The notes: a model not told the origin generated them from the letters alone. A DNA stretch of 57,260 nt from an uncultured Bacteroidota bacterium (GCA_937894725.1 CALAYL010000057.1:1-57260); one strand, 5' to 3'; numbered from the stretch's first letter, positions 26,301 through 34,570 are shown. Numbers and translations: made by a program.

Positions 26301-29300
26301 CAATTCAGCTACAGCTTTTGGCACTAAAGTGGACTACAAATGGGAAGTTTATAGTGGCAATATAGCTCCTACCAAGGCTTCGTCACCGGGTTCTACAGTT
26401 TTTACAGCTAATTCAGCCACGCCTACATTTGGCCCCTTTGCCACAGCAGGCTTATATATAGTTCGCTATCAAGAAAAAGATCAATGTTGTGGATGGAGTA
26501 TTCCTTCTTTTGATACCATTCGTGTAGTGGCAGATCCTACAGACCCTACTGACATTACTTTTACTACCCCAGCATCAGGAGCAGATATATGTGTAGGCAG
26601 CACCATAGCTGTCAATGCTGCTTCTGGTGTGACCAATGGAATACCAACTTATACCTATGAATGGGATTATGACAATAGCGCTCATGCTTATGGTACACTT
26701 AGTGCTTCTGCACCAAGTTTTACAGCTGCTTCTGGAGCCAATAAAGTCCGCGTTAGACTTCAAGAAAAGGCATTGTACGGCTGTGATGCTAGTGGTTTTT
26801 ATGAAGAAGTAATTACAGGACGCGATGTGCCCGTTGGAGCTACAGCCACTATTACAGAGTGTAGTGGAGTCGCTATCAGCAGTACGCTTGGTACTACCAA
26901 TAGCGTAGTGGGTACTACTTTTAGTATCGTATCATCTACTGCTAATGCCAATCTTACAGGTACATTGAGTATTAGTGGTACTACTTTTAGTGGTACACTT
27001 ACCAATAGTTCGAGCTCAGATCAAACCAAAACCTATACTATCAAGCCTACTGGGCCTAGCCCTACAAATTGTGTTGGGGCAGACTTCAACATTACGGTGA
27101 CTATACGTGGCAAAGTTTCTATCAGCCCTACCAACAATGGTCCTGTATGTCAAGGTAGTACCTTAACACTTACAGGAGGCGCAAGCGGAGGTACATCGCC
27201 TTATACTTATACATGGGCAGGACCTTCATCATTTTCTGCCACAGGTACACCCGTAATCAGAACGAGTAGCTTGCCTAGTATGAGTGGCACCTATACTGTT
27301 ACAGTTGCAGACAATTATTTATGTTCCGCTACTGCAACCATGAGTAGCGTGCGTGTAGATGCTACCTCTGTGGCTGGAACCATGGGTACATCTGGTGCAG
27401 GCACGGTGATATGTGAAAATACAAGTACAACTATACTCACTAGTGGAGGAAGCAACAATGGAGCGATTACAAGCTATACATGGCAGTCATCGCCCGATGG
27501 AAATCTACCTTGGGGCAACATGGGGTCTAATAATGGCACTACCTATAATACACCACCTTTATTTACCGACTCATTTTTTAGAGCAGTAGTCAAAAATGGC
27601 GTATGCCCTGCCGATACCAGTGGTTCGGTGCAGGTGTATGTAAGTCCAAATATTATCAAAAATGCGACCTCTGCACCGCAATTTGTTTGTTTTGGCAGTA
27701 TAGCTGATACTATAAAAGGGAGCACTCCTGCCGATTCTCTTGCTGGCGGTAATGGATCATACACCTATAGATGGCAATCTAGCACTACTAGTGCTGTTGC
27801 GGGTTTTGCTGATATAGCAGGAGCTACGGGCAATAAATCCTTTTATGTTCCAGGTACTGTTACCACGACCACATGGTATAGAAGGAAAATTACATCAGGA
27901 GGCTGCACAGATTATTCAGTTGCAGTTATGATTACTAAAGATACGCTAGGCACTATTGCAAATGCGGGCGTAGATCAAAACATATGTGGTACCAATGGCC
28001 AGTTAGCAGGCAATACGGCAATTGTAGGCACAGGCCTATGGAGTGTACTAGGTGGCGGAGCAGCCACAGTATCATCAACAAGTAGTCCTACCTCTATGGT
28101 ATCAACACTCGATCCGGGCAACAATACGTTTGAGTGGAAAATCACGAATGGGGCATGCGTATCACGAGATACAGTAGTGGTAAAATCCACGAATATCCCC
28201 AATGATATACCAAGCACTTATGGCTATACCTCCTTATCTTCTAGTACGACAATAACAGCCAACTTTGAGTGTTTGGCAAGCAATGGATGGACGCACTATA
28301 TCTATGATGGAGCAGACAACACTTTGAATACAGCAGATGATATATTGGTCATATCGCTAAAGAAAAATGGGAACAATATAGGCAAAGTAGGCGATGGTAC
28401 ATTTGTAGCGAAGCAAGTACTGACGAGTGGCTATGGCAGCGATGGTCACAAAATCACGACCACGAATGCGCCATATGTAAACAACAACGTAAACGCATGG
28501 GCAGTGATGGGCAGATATTGGGATGTAGTACCAACGACACAACCAAGCACCCAAGTAGATGTTCGCTTCTATTATGACGACCAAGACTTTGGCGATGTTC
28601 AAGATAGATTGAGCAGTGAAGGATGGGAGGCATTGCAAGGGTCAAATACAGCAGACAAGCACAAGCAATTGCAGTATTACAAAGTACACAGTAGCTCAGG
28701 CAAAACCACAGATCCATCATCCGGCCATATGAATATAAGCAATGTAGATGACCCTTCAGTAAGTGGAGAAGATGGAGAGATCGTATTGTACCAAAACAAT
28801 GTGGACTTTGCAGTATCACCAGTGACCCCCAAGCCATTGCATGAATATAAATATCAGTTTATGTATGGCGAATATCATTATGCGGAGATGCCTGTATGGA
28901 GCTTTTCAGGAGGCGGAGGCGGAAGCGGAGGCGGAGGTCAAGGCGCATTGCCAGTGAAGCTGATTTATTTTACGGCCAAAGCCATCGAAAATCAGTATAT
29001 CCAACTCGATTGGGCAACGGCAGTCGAAATAGATAACAAAGGATTTGAGATAGAAAGGAGTGTAGATGGAGTAACCTTTGAAAAGATAGGCTGGATAGAA
29101 GGCAACAACAATAGCACAACACAGATAAGCTATAGATTTGATGATAAAACAGCAAATCAAGATATTCGCTACTACTATCGTTTGAAACAACTCGACAATG
29201 ATGGTGCATTTGAGTATAGTGCATTAGCCTCGGCCATACTGGTGAGCGATTTAAAAACAGCAATAGGCGACTTTGTACCAAATCCAACGGGAGATAAATC

Positions 29301-29511
29301 GTACATAGAATTTTTTGCAACGAAAGCGCAAGTAGCCACTATCACGGTGTTTGATGCTACAGGCAAACTAATCAGAAATGAATCAATAGCGATAAACAAA
29401 GGCTTCAATACGTATCACATCAATGCAATAGATTTAGCTAGTTCGGTATATATGGTCAACTTTAGATTTGATGATCTACGCTTCACCAAACGGTTGAATG
29501 TAGTGAAGTAG
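23353..29511 (+). CDS. giant glycine-rich secreted protein with T9SS type A-like tail (copy 2 of shared module)
   Basis: 2052 residues. A signal peptide (~1-21) leads into a Cys- and aromatic-rich N-terminal domain (~22-175). Ig-like segments follow (~175-395), then a region with the look of a parallel-beta-helix start (FIYVNKSTGSDAVTYAAGGG, ~397-416, and NLVIEGGY, ~460). A very glycine-rich stretch occupies ~556-842. Five or more PKD/Ig-like repeats (~880-1530) contain spaced Cys pairs (ICVGG, ICVGS, VCQGS, VICEN, FVCFGS). Residues 1534-2052 equal the last 519 residues of the 1389-residue protein. No catalytic motif was found. The composition fits a long, flexible surface adhesin or filament exported by T9SS. 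Confidence 0.88.
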   Translation: MKKIYTLVVVSLCLLTIPTIAQNVNYSIYTTQYYTGHGNSDFWTSDDPRWVALFYDNTDSYASGQGVIRSIDNGLDGPAWDVPGSPFLCRTRSNTAANGIKIRFEAWEDDGCGNSDTYDTGCANDDQYHCGPSTSGVISFRNDPVCTDNNYQYDCDSYWKVKYRIYWSWASTPTITSQPAANAVYCNTATPAALSVTVNTDASSSKPVTTWYKWQIAPSSVGPWTDIPGSGNAVRNTATTTFTYTPYKISGTRYYRFLATSNCNADFTSQTVTSNTATVTFAFITAGAYTTAPGGYPNGTGDGIPAIQSPICGGSITPGQPVLLNTIQPPTLGHVANSTYSWAASGGTLSSPTTNNSVTWTSPLTTGSYSISVTYTQGGCASTQAICATTVGDPACSFIYVNKSTGSDAVTYAAGGGGPSNPFSTLAFATTQAGLNSITHIKVANGSYDENSIVDLKANLVIEGGYSVTSGIWKKSSSSTTTINGKAIQVINGDVEHVMAFRSNNVGNWKLIDLNITTDNASGKTTNGNGKSTYAIYITGASSTGYEIIRTAISSGSASAGTTGTNGGNGTNGNQGSYGGTGGCGAGNSTGGTGGNGGGGGAGGSGSGSGGGGTAGESGGYGGGGGSDNGSTTSTTSVSQSNGNWNGRKGQSTSCAASGDGGAWSSDGSCGNNAGQGGTGTNCSTVGAVGTAGSTVAATYTAGYYTPSYGNHGAGGTGGGGGGGGGGGGGDDDWTDVAGDGGSGGGGGGGGGQGGTGARGSGSAFGVFLTSTAGTGTFTSSTLSSGTAGVLMNGGNGGAGGAGGAALGPSGCGCSDGNRGGQGGSGSSGGAGGKGGNANAGVSYPYSINGVNTTNPGTSIPSTPVVEVIYNNNMKLCKNSVLTINRASGTGNWTLPANFDYVRYRNAATASEFSTSTFPADIYPTSSATAGYNDLVCGSVTYSSYLDLESDNRPAPVVSIKATDNTTLPATNKICVGGSVNASNSATAFGTKVDYKWEVYSGNIAPTKASSPGSTVFTANSATPTFGPFATAGLYIVRYQEKDQCCGWSIPSFDTIRVVADPTDPTDITFTTPASGADICVGSTIAVNAASGVTNGIPTYTYEWDYDNSAHAYGTLSASAPSFTAASGANKVRVRLQEKALYGCDASGFYEEVITGRDVPVGATATITECSGVAISSTLGTTNSVVGTTFSIVSSTANANLTGTLSISGTTFSGTLTNSSSSDQTKTYTIKPTGPSPTNCVGADFNITVTIRGKVSISPTNNGPVCQGSTLTLTGGASGGTSPYTYTWAGPSSFSATGTPVIRTSSLPSMSGTYTVTVADNYLCSATATMSSVRVDATSVAGTMGTSGAGTVICENTSTTILTSGGSNNGAITSYTWQSSPDGNLPWGNMGSNNGTTYNTPPLFTDSFFRAVVKNGVCPADTSGSVQVYVSPNIIKNATSAPQFVCFGSIADTIKGSTPADSLAGGNGSYTYRWQSSTTSAVAGFADIAGATGNKSFYVPGTVTTTTWYRRKITSGGCTDYSVAVMITKDTLGTIANAGVDQNICGTNGQLAGNTAIVGTGLWSVLGGGAATVSSTSSPTSMVSTLDPGNNTFEWKITNGACVSRDTVVVKSTNIPNDIPSTYGYTSLSSSTTITANFECLASNGWTHYIYDGADNTLNTADDILVISLKKNGNNIGKVGDGTFVAKQVLTSGYGSDGHKITTTNAPYVNNNVNAWAVMGRYWDVVPTTQPSTQVDVRFYYDDQDFGDVQDRLSSEGWEALQGSNTADKHKQLQYYKVHSSSGKTTDPSSGHMNISNVDDPSVSGEDGEIVLYQNNVDFAVSPVTPKPLHEYKYQFMYGEYHYAEMPVWSFSGGGGGSGGGGQGALPVKLIYFTAKAIENQYIQLDWATAVEIDNKGFEIERSVDGVTFEKIGWIEGNNNSTTQISYRFDDKTANQDIRYYYRLKQLDNDGAFEYSALASAILVSDLKTAIGDFVPNPTGDKSYIEFFATKAQVATITVFDATGKLIRNESIAINKGFNTYHINAIDLASSVYMVNFRFDDLRFTKRLNVVK
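25504..25607 (+). repeat. GGCGGA hexamer tracts inside the glycine-rich coding region
   Basis: Two tracts of tandem ggcgga units (about 25504-25532 and 25582-25607), encoding Gly-Gly repeats, separated by a short Asp/Trp-containing loop. The same hexamer also occurs in the linker within both copies of the exact repeat (21960-21990 and 28909-28939), and ggaggtcaagg follows the tract in all three places. Confidence 0.8.
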
Positions 29512-29526
29512 CATCTGCTGAAGCTG
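27952..29526 (+). repeat. exact direct repeat, copy 2 (1,575 bp)
   Basis: Identical by eye to 21003-22577. It encodes the last 519 residues of the 2052-residue protein plus the stop and 15 bases beyond it. The preceding codons differ from those of copy 1 (Leu-Gly here, Pro-Ala there). Confidence 0.95.
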
Positions 29527-29529
29527 CTG

Positions 29530-29566
29530 AAAGCCTTTCATGTTTTTTTCATGAGGGGCTTTTTTC
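29530..29566 (+). terminator. Rho-independent terminator after the second giant cargo gene
   Basis: Stem aaagcctttcatg / catgaggggcttt (13 pairs with two G-U), loop of seven T, then a T-run. It begins four bases after the end of the exact repeat. Confidence 0.85.
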
Positions 29567-29692
29567 TTATCTAGGATAGTCATTGAGCTGTCGTCAATGT
29601 TGGGTATTGTATAGTTTCTCTACAATGGGTAAAACGGGGGGGATTTAACCTGCCAATAAGTAATAGTAATTGTCGCAAGACAAAAGACTTTT

Positions 29693-30181
29693 TTAGTTAA
29701 TTCTATCATCAAAAAGTCGCATTTTCCTTACGCTCCAGTAGCTATGAACTAATCTCCCAATAAACATCAGGATAAGCACTAGTGAAGTTACCACAGTGAG
29801 GTTGATTTCGAAATAGAAATAGTGGTAAAGGTCTTCGATTTGAGATTGAGTGAGTGCTGTTTTTGTCTTGCCCAAATCATCAATATCAAACGATTCAAAC
29901 ACATCGATAAACTGCTGCTCTTTGAGAATAATAAACACAAACAAGTTAATGTTGAGTAAGAAAAAAATAAATCGCATCCACATGGGCTTAAGCCATATTA
30001 CACCATGAAAAAAGATGGTCATCCTAAAAAGCATGCAAGTGTAAAACACGAGTAGAAAATTTTCAATCAAAAACACAAACTCGAGTTTCTGATATAATGG
30101 CAATACTACCGCAGTAGCGATGAGAAGACCAATCAATACCCAGATTATTTCTTGAGCAATATGGAGGCTAGTTTTTTTCAT
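29693..30181 (-). CDS. four-helix integral membrane protein, unknown function
   Basis: 162 residues with four hydrophobic segments (about 12-30, 34-57, 66-85 and 128-145). A charged loop between helices three and four (EQQFIDVFESFDIDDLGKT) would be in one aqueous compartment. No family was recognised. The start overlaps the stop of the upstream TPR lipoprotein gene by 4 bases (ATGA type), so the two are translationally coupled and probably act together. It is downstream of, and convergent with, the giant cargo gene. Confidence 0.75.
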   Translation of the reverse strand: MKKTSLHIAQEIIWVLIGLLIATAVVLPLYQKLEFVFLIENFLLVFYTCMLFRMTIFFHGVIWLKPMWMRFIFFLLNINLFVFIILKEQQFIDVFESFDIDDLGKTKTALTQSQIEDLYHYFYFEINLTVVTSLVLILMFIGRLVHSYWSVRKMRLFDDRIN

Positions 30182-30849
30182 TTCAAATTTTCAAATACGG
30201 GTAAAGCTGATGATTTGCCGTCAAGGATGGCTGCTAAGGTAGAATCGTTTATCAATATTTTCTGTCGGATAGGCAACATTAGCGAATCTGCGATGCGCTT
30301 TTCGCCTATTTGATGATAGGCATATGCTAGCGAGAAAGTAATGTTATCTGGTACTGAATCTTGAATAGGCAAAAGCAGTAGAAGGTCTTTACAAGCAGTG
30401 GCGTTCTTTGCAACTGCATATTGGAAAGTCAGATTGGCATAGTTTTGTAAACTGCTATCCCCTTTTTCAATTGCCTTTGTCATCAAAAAAATAGCAGAGT
30501 CATATTGTGATTTTCTGCCATACCATGCCCCTAGTCCACTGTAGTTGTAGGCAAGATTTGAGTCGAGTTGAATTGCTTTTTGAAAGGTAGGCAAAACATT
30601 GTTTGCGTTGAGTTGATCTAGGATTACAGCCATAAACCCCCATGCGCGAGCGTCACTAGGATATTCTGCTAGATAGGTCTCCAATGCTTTTTTGGTTGAG
30701 TCTAAAGAAACTTTTGAGTAGTTGTTGTAAATAGTGACATATTCCACCCAATACTTATTAGTTTCTGTGTCTTTTGTTTTTTTCTTGAAATTGCATGAAG
30801 ATATTACAAGGCCTAAAATCAATACGAATAGCATACGAATGGTCATCAC
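30178..30849 (-). CDS. TPR-repeat lipoprotein
   Basis: 223 residues. A signal peptide with lipobox VISSC gives a lipidated Cys at about residue 19. The mature part holds about three tetratricopeptide-like units: ALETYLAEYPSDARAWGFMA, FQKAIQLDSNLAYNYSGLGA and LMTKAIEKGDSSLQNYANLT. Such proteins serve as docking scaffolds at the membrane. It overlaps the membrane protein gene downstream by 4 bases. The partner is unknown, though the coupled membrane protein is an obvious candidate. Confidence 0.8.
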   Translation of the reverse strand: MMTIRMLFVLILGLVISSCNFKKKTKDTETNKYWVEYVTIYNNYSKVSLDSTKKALETYLAEYPSDARAWGFMAVILDQLNANNVLPTFQKAIQLDSNLAYNYSGLGAWYGRKSQYDSAIFLMTKAIEKGDSSLQNYANLTFQYAVAKNATACKDLLLLLPIQDSVPDNITFSLAYAYHQIGEKRIADSLMLPIRQKILINDSTLAAILDGKSSALPVFENLK

Positions 30850-30937
30850 ACAAAAAATTTAATCGAAAATAGCTAAATTAATTGAGTACGATTGCCTTAT
30901 TGGATTTGAAAAGTCATCTAGCTTTGCTTTTCAAGCC

Positions 30938-31584
30938 TCATTTCATGACCTCAAATCGCCTTCGCACAACTCCTTTGCTTGATTTTATGTCGAGCAAATA
31001 AACTCCTTTTGGCAATGTTGAAACATTGATTTGAGTTTTTGTATCTATAACCTTTTTTTCATCTTTCACTTCTCTTCCTTGTAAATCAAAAATTTGGATA
31101 GACTTCTCTTCTTTTATATCTCCAAAATCAAGCAATAGATAGTCTTTGGCGGGGTTAGGGTAAATCTGAATAATATCTTTTAATTCAGTTTCGTCTATTG
31201 CTGCTATTTGAGAATAGCTCATAAAAAAAGTGTCCGTAGTGATTGGCGATAAAGGGTGTTGACATCCTGCAAGTGTATCTCGTATGGTTTTTACAAACAA
31301 ATCAAAAGGAAAATTATTAGGCACAAAAAAGAAGGTATCAAAAGGTAAGGCTATTGCAGCAAAGTTACAACCCTGAAAATGGATATTTACGTCAAGTCTG
31401 TTACTGCTATCGTTTAGAAAGTTAAACTCTATCTTAGAAATGTTAATTGGGGGGGGTCTTCTCTTACTCTTACCTTTATAATTGTATCTTCAAACGATAA
31501 TATCGCATAATTTATCCGTTGAGATTTTAGATAAAAAGTATGACAAAAAATTAATATAAAAAAAACAACCTCATTCTTATTGAT
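30938..31584 (-). pseudogene. frameshifted exported protein with T9SS type A sorting domain
   Basis: The intact 3' part (30938-31324, opening at a GTG) ends in a clear T9SS type A domain: IIQIYPNPAKDYLLLDFG, IQIFDLQGREVKDEKK, LPKGVYLLDI and RRRFEVMK. The frame stays open upstream to a run of eight G at 31449-31456 (eight C in coding sense). Beyond the run, the adjacent frame carries SFEDTIIKVRVRED and a signal-peptide-like start (EVVFFILIFCHTFYLKSQ). Joining the halves needs one more or two fewer C, which points to a slipped homopolymer. No ATG precedes the signal peptide; the position of the start (about 31584) is uncertain. It may be a pseudogene, a phase-variable gene or a sequencing error. 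Confidence 0.6.
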
Positions 31585-31605
31585 TTTTGTTACTAAAATA
31601 CAAAA

Positions 31606-31844
31606 TTACCCAATTACAATGTTTCTATAATCAACCACATTTCCATTACAAACCAACAAAACAGTATATTGGCCTGGTTGATAATCTGAAACATCAATTT
31701 CTTTTGATGTTAAACTTGTATTTAAAACATATTGATTCGAAATCCCGACAACATTACAGATAAAGAATTACTAGAAAGCGTAGTTAAAACTCTTCCTTTT
31801 TTTTTGGGAGATACATTAATCAACAAAAAATAATATCCTAATTT
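31606..31844 (-). pseudogene. remnant of a second secreted protein C-terminus
   Basis: On the minus strand two frames join into a plausible sorting-domain-like end: VSPKKKGRVLTTLSSNSLSV in one frame, then VVGISNQYVLNTSLTSKEI, VSDYQPGQYTVLLVCNGN and VVDYRNIVIG in another, closing at a TAA (31606-31608). The switch lies near 31752 and would be repaired by one extra base. The pattern of a short strand, YQPGQYTVLLV and a final strand is common at the ends of exported Bacteroidota proteins. No start or upstream domain remains before the rng stop at 31873. Confidence 0.5.
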
Positions 31845-31872
31845 TTAACTTAACCGCTATGCGCTAATTATC

Positions 31873-33420
31873 TTATTCTAAAATGATTTCCTCATCATGC
31901 TCATCAAAAAACTTGTAATCGTTGAAGGTCAAGTTTTCGTTAGGATATATTCGAATTATTTTTTTGAATTTCCAACACCATTGGAGTCGAATAGAGGTCA
32001 ATCCCTTTTTGAGATAAGCTTCTATGATTGGGTGGACATACATCTTTATTCGTGAATGAGACTGCAATATGTGTGTAAGATCGCTCTCCATATCATCTGT
32101 GAGTAGTAGCATGCTTTTGATTATACCCGATCCATCACAAGTAGGACACTCGTCCGAAGTGTTGATTTGAATCTCAGGTCGTACACGCTGGCGTGTAATT
32201 TCCATAAGATTAAATTTTGACAATGGGAGGATGGTATGGGTAGCTTTATCAATAAGCATCAATTCTTTCATTCGTTCGTAAAGTGCTTTTCTATTGTCCG
32301 CCACTTTCATATCGATGAAGTCGATAACGATAATGCCGCCCATATCACGAAGTCGAAGCTGGCGAGCTATTTCATCAGCAGCTTCTAGATTGGTTTGCAA
32401 AGCATTTTCTTCTTGTCCATTTTCATTCGATATTCTATGTCCAGAGTTTACATCAATCACATGGCATGCTTCTGTTTTTTCGATGATGATAGATACCCCC
32501 GATGTGCCTACATTTACTTTTTTGCTAAAGGTCGATTTGATCTGGCGTGTTATGCCGTAATGGTCAAACAAAGGCGTTTTGCCACTATAAAGTGATACAA
32601 TTCCCTTTTTTCCAGGGGCTATGCGTTCTACAAAAGTTTCGATTTCTTGCGAAAGTACAGGGCTATTGGTCACTATAGTCTCAAAGTCGGCATTGAGTAA
32701 ATCGCGTAGTAGAGCAGATGTTTTATCTACTTCGGTGAGTACCTTTTTTACGGGTTGTGCACCTTTCAGATTTTTCGACATTTCGCTCCATCTATTTACG
32801 AGATATTGGAGGTCTTCATGAAGCGTTTTGGTATCCATGTTTTCTGCCACAGTGCGAACTATAACCCCAAAGTTTTTTGGTTTAAGGCTTTCAACCAAAA
32901 CCTTTAATCTTTTACGCTCATCGGCAGAGTCGATTTTTTTTGATACACCTACTGCATTTGTAAAAGGAGACAAAACGAGATACCGACCCGCTAAGGTTAT
33001 TTCACAAGTGAGGCGCGGACCTTTGGTTGAGATAGGTTCTTTGAGAATCTGTACTAAAATGTGAGATTTGCTTTCGAGTGCATCTTTTACGTTGCCACCT
33101 TTTTCAATTTCGGATAATATCTCCAACTTTTCTAGGGTGCCATCGTTGTGCCCAGCTACAGCTTGACCCGTAAATTTATGGAGTGTACGATAGTTTGGAC
33201 TCAAATCTGTGTAGTGTAAAAATGCATCTTTTTCATATCCTACATCTACAAACGCAGCATTAAGGCCAGGCATTATTTTCTTGATTCGTGCCAAATATAT
33301 ATCACCTACCATAAACTGGTTGGTATGTCGCTCTTGATGTAGCTCAGAGAGCTTCTTATCTTCGAGCAGTGCCACATCTACCCCATGAGGCGCAGAGTGG
33401 ATTACTAGTTCCTTGATCAC
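31873..33420 (-). CDS. rng: ribonuclease E/G family endoribonuclease
   Basis: 515 residues. Single-strand-specific RNase for rRNA and tRNA maturation and mRNA decay. Family layout: N-terminal strand KELVIHSAPHGVDVALLED, S1 RNA-binding domain (~38-125; VGDIYLARIKKIMPGLNAAF), then the catalytic DNase-I-like domain with GGIIVIDFIDMK near 360 and the zinc-link CPTCDGSG near 425. It has no long C-terminal scaffold, so it is the short RNase G type usual in this phylum. The start is GTG at 33420. A small hairpin (33435-33452) lies in the leader 14 bases before it. Confidence 0.95.
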   Translation of the reverse strand: MIKELVIHSAPHGVDVALLEDKKLSELHQERHTNQFMVGDIYLARIKKIMPGLNAAFVDVGYEKDAFLHYTDLSPNYRTLHKFTGQAVAGHNDGTLEKLEILSEIEKGGNVKDALESKSHILVQILKEPISTKGPRLTCEITLAGRYLVLSPFTNAVGVSKKIDSADERKRLKVLVESLKPKNFGVIVRTVAENMDTKTLHEDLQYLVNRWSEMSKNLKGAQPVKKVLTEVDKTSALLRDLLNADFETIVTNSPVLSQEIETFVERIAPGKKGIVSLYSGKTPLFDHYGITRQIKSTFSKKVNVGTSGVSIIIEKTEACHVIDVNSGHRISNENGQEENALQTNLEAADEIARQLRLRDMGGIIVIDFIDMKVADNRKALYERMKELMLIDKATHTILPLSKFNLMEITRQRVRPEIQINTSDECPTCDGSGIIKSMLLLTDDMESDLTHILQSHSRIKMYVHPIIEAYLKKGLTSIRLQWCWKFKKIIRIYPNENLTFNDYKFFDEHDEEIILE

Positions 33421-33607
33421 AAATGTGTAGTTTTAAAAGGTAAGCACCTTTTGGACATCTAGCTATCATCAGATTAGATTATAAATACACAGCATCCTGC
33501 ACAATACAATATGAATCATGTAGTACTAAGATGCGGTATATTTTGATAAACTTACTGATGCAACCGATTTAGAAAAGAGACTGCACTCAATACTTTATAA
33601 GTATTGA

Positions 33608-33697
33608 TTACTTTTTCTTATGTCTATTTTTTCTAAGACGCTTTTTGCGTTTGTGAGTGGCTATCTTATGTCTTTTTCTTTTCTTTCCGCAAGGCAT
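33608..33697 (-). CDS. 29-residue basic protein, AURKAIP1/COX24-domain type
   Basis: The minus strand reads from ATG 33697: MPCGKKRKRHKIATHKR, then KKRLRKNRHKKK and TAA. More than half the residues are Lys or Arg. This matches a tiny conserved Bacteroidota protein annotated with the AURKAIP1/COX24 domain; the mitochondrial members are small-subunit ribosomal proteins (mS38), so a ribosomal location is likely by inference. It lies between the TPR gene (25 bases after its end) and rng, in the same direction, and is short enough to be missed by gene callers. Confidence 0.85.
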   Translation of the reverse strand: MPCGKKRKRHKIATHKRKKRLRKNRHKKK

Positions 33698-33722
33698 GTC
33701 CTACGCTTTATTGGTTAATAAT

Positions 33723-34523
33723 TTATGTTTCTTTTACTTGTCTTATATACTTCTCAATCTCCTGTTTTAGCTCAGTACTTTTCTCATTGTTTTTACACTT
33801 TTCAAGAAGTTCTATCGCTTTATTTTTGTTGCCCATGTTTTGATAAGCTACAGCCAATAAAAACAAAGCATCATTTGATTGGGGGCGTAAAGATAATACT
33901 TTTTCTAATCTTTCCACAGCTTTTTCAAATTGATTGCTCATCATGGCAAATTTTCCCAGCAATAATTGTGCATCTGCGTTGGCTGGATCTTTGGCTACAA
34001 TGTCCAAAAGCATGGTTATTCCTTGCATTGGGCCACTGCCTTGCTCTATGTAGGCAGAAGCTAGTTGCATTTTAATATCTACATTAGTTGTGTCTAGTTC
34101 GAATGCTTTTTGGTAGGCATACACTGCTTTGTCTATCAGATAGGCGCTCATTTCAGGGGAATTGCTGATCGCTGCGGTAGCTTGAAAGAGTGAGCCAGCT
34201 CGGGTATATGCAGTCGCCTCTTTAGCACTTTCTAGTGTATAGTACGCTTCTGCTACCGATTCTCCTTTTTGATGATAAAATGTGGTGAGTGCATCAAAAT
34301 TTGATTGTTGTTGCCATACAGCTAAGAGCGATTGTGTATCTGTAGTAAATGAGGTATTCACTTTTTTGAGATAGCCCGAAAAATCAAAATCTATATGGGG
34401 CTCAGTAGCAGCCGCCTCTGGCTTAGCTGCTTTAGCACCCTGCTGATAGGTAGGCAAAAATAGATAAGCAGCAGTAGCTGACAGTACAATAAAGCTGATG
34501 AGTAGGTAATGGTTTCTTTTCAC
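33723..34523 (-). CDS. membrane-anchored tetratricopeptide-repeat protein
   Basis: 266 residues. One N-terminal hydrophobic segment (~5-25) without a lipobox should anchor it to the inner membrane facing the periplasm. From ~75 onward there are TPR units, clearest in AYQKAFELDTTNVDIKMQLA, LDIVAKDPANADAQLLLGKF, RLEKVLSLRPQSNDALFLLA and AVAYQNMGNKNKAIELLEKC. In this phylum a protein of this type is usually found between HU and rng, as here. The role and partner are unknown. Confidence 0.85.
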   Translation of the reverse strand: MKRNHYLLISFIVLSATAAYLFLPTYQQGAKAAKPEAAATEPHIDFDFSGYLKKVNTSFTTDTQSLLAVWQQQSNFDALTTFYHQKGESVAEAYYTLESAKEATAYTRAGSLFQATAAISNSPEMSAYLIDKAVYAYQKAFELDTTNVDIKMQLASAYIEQGSGPMQGITMLLDIVAKDPANADAQLLLGKFAMMSNQFEKAVERLEKVLSLRPQSNDALFLLAVAYQNMGNKNKAIELLEKCKNNEKSTELKQEIEKYIRQVKET

Positions 34524-34570
34524 TTACGATTATTTATTCGCAAATGAAACTAAAATTGGGTTAAAAATGG

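Noticed and set aside
21003..29526. Insertion sequence or transposon as the cause of the 1,575-bp repeats
   Set aside because: No transposase, terminal inverted repeats or target-site duplications are present, and the repeat lies inside coding sequence ending just after the stop codon.
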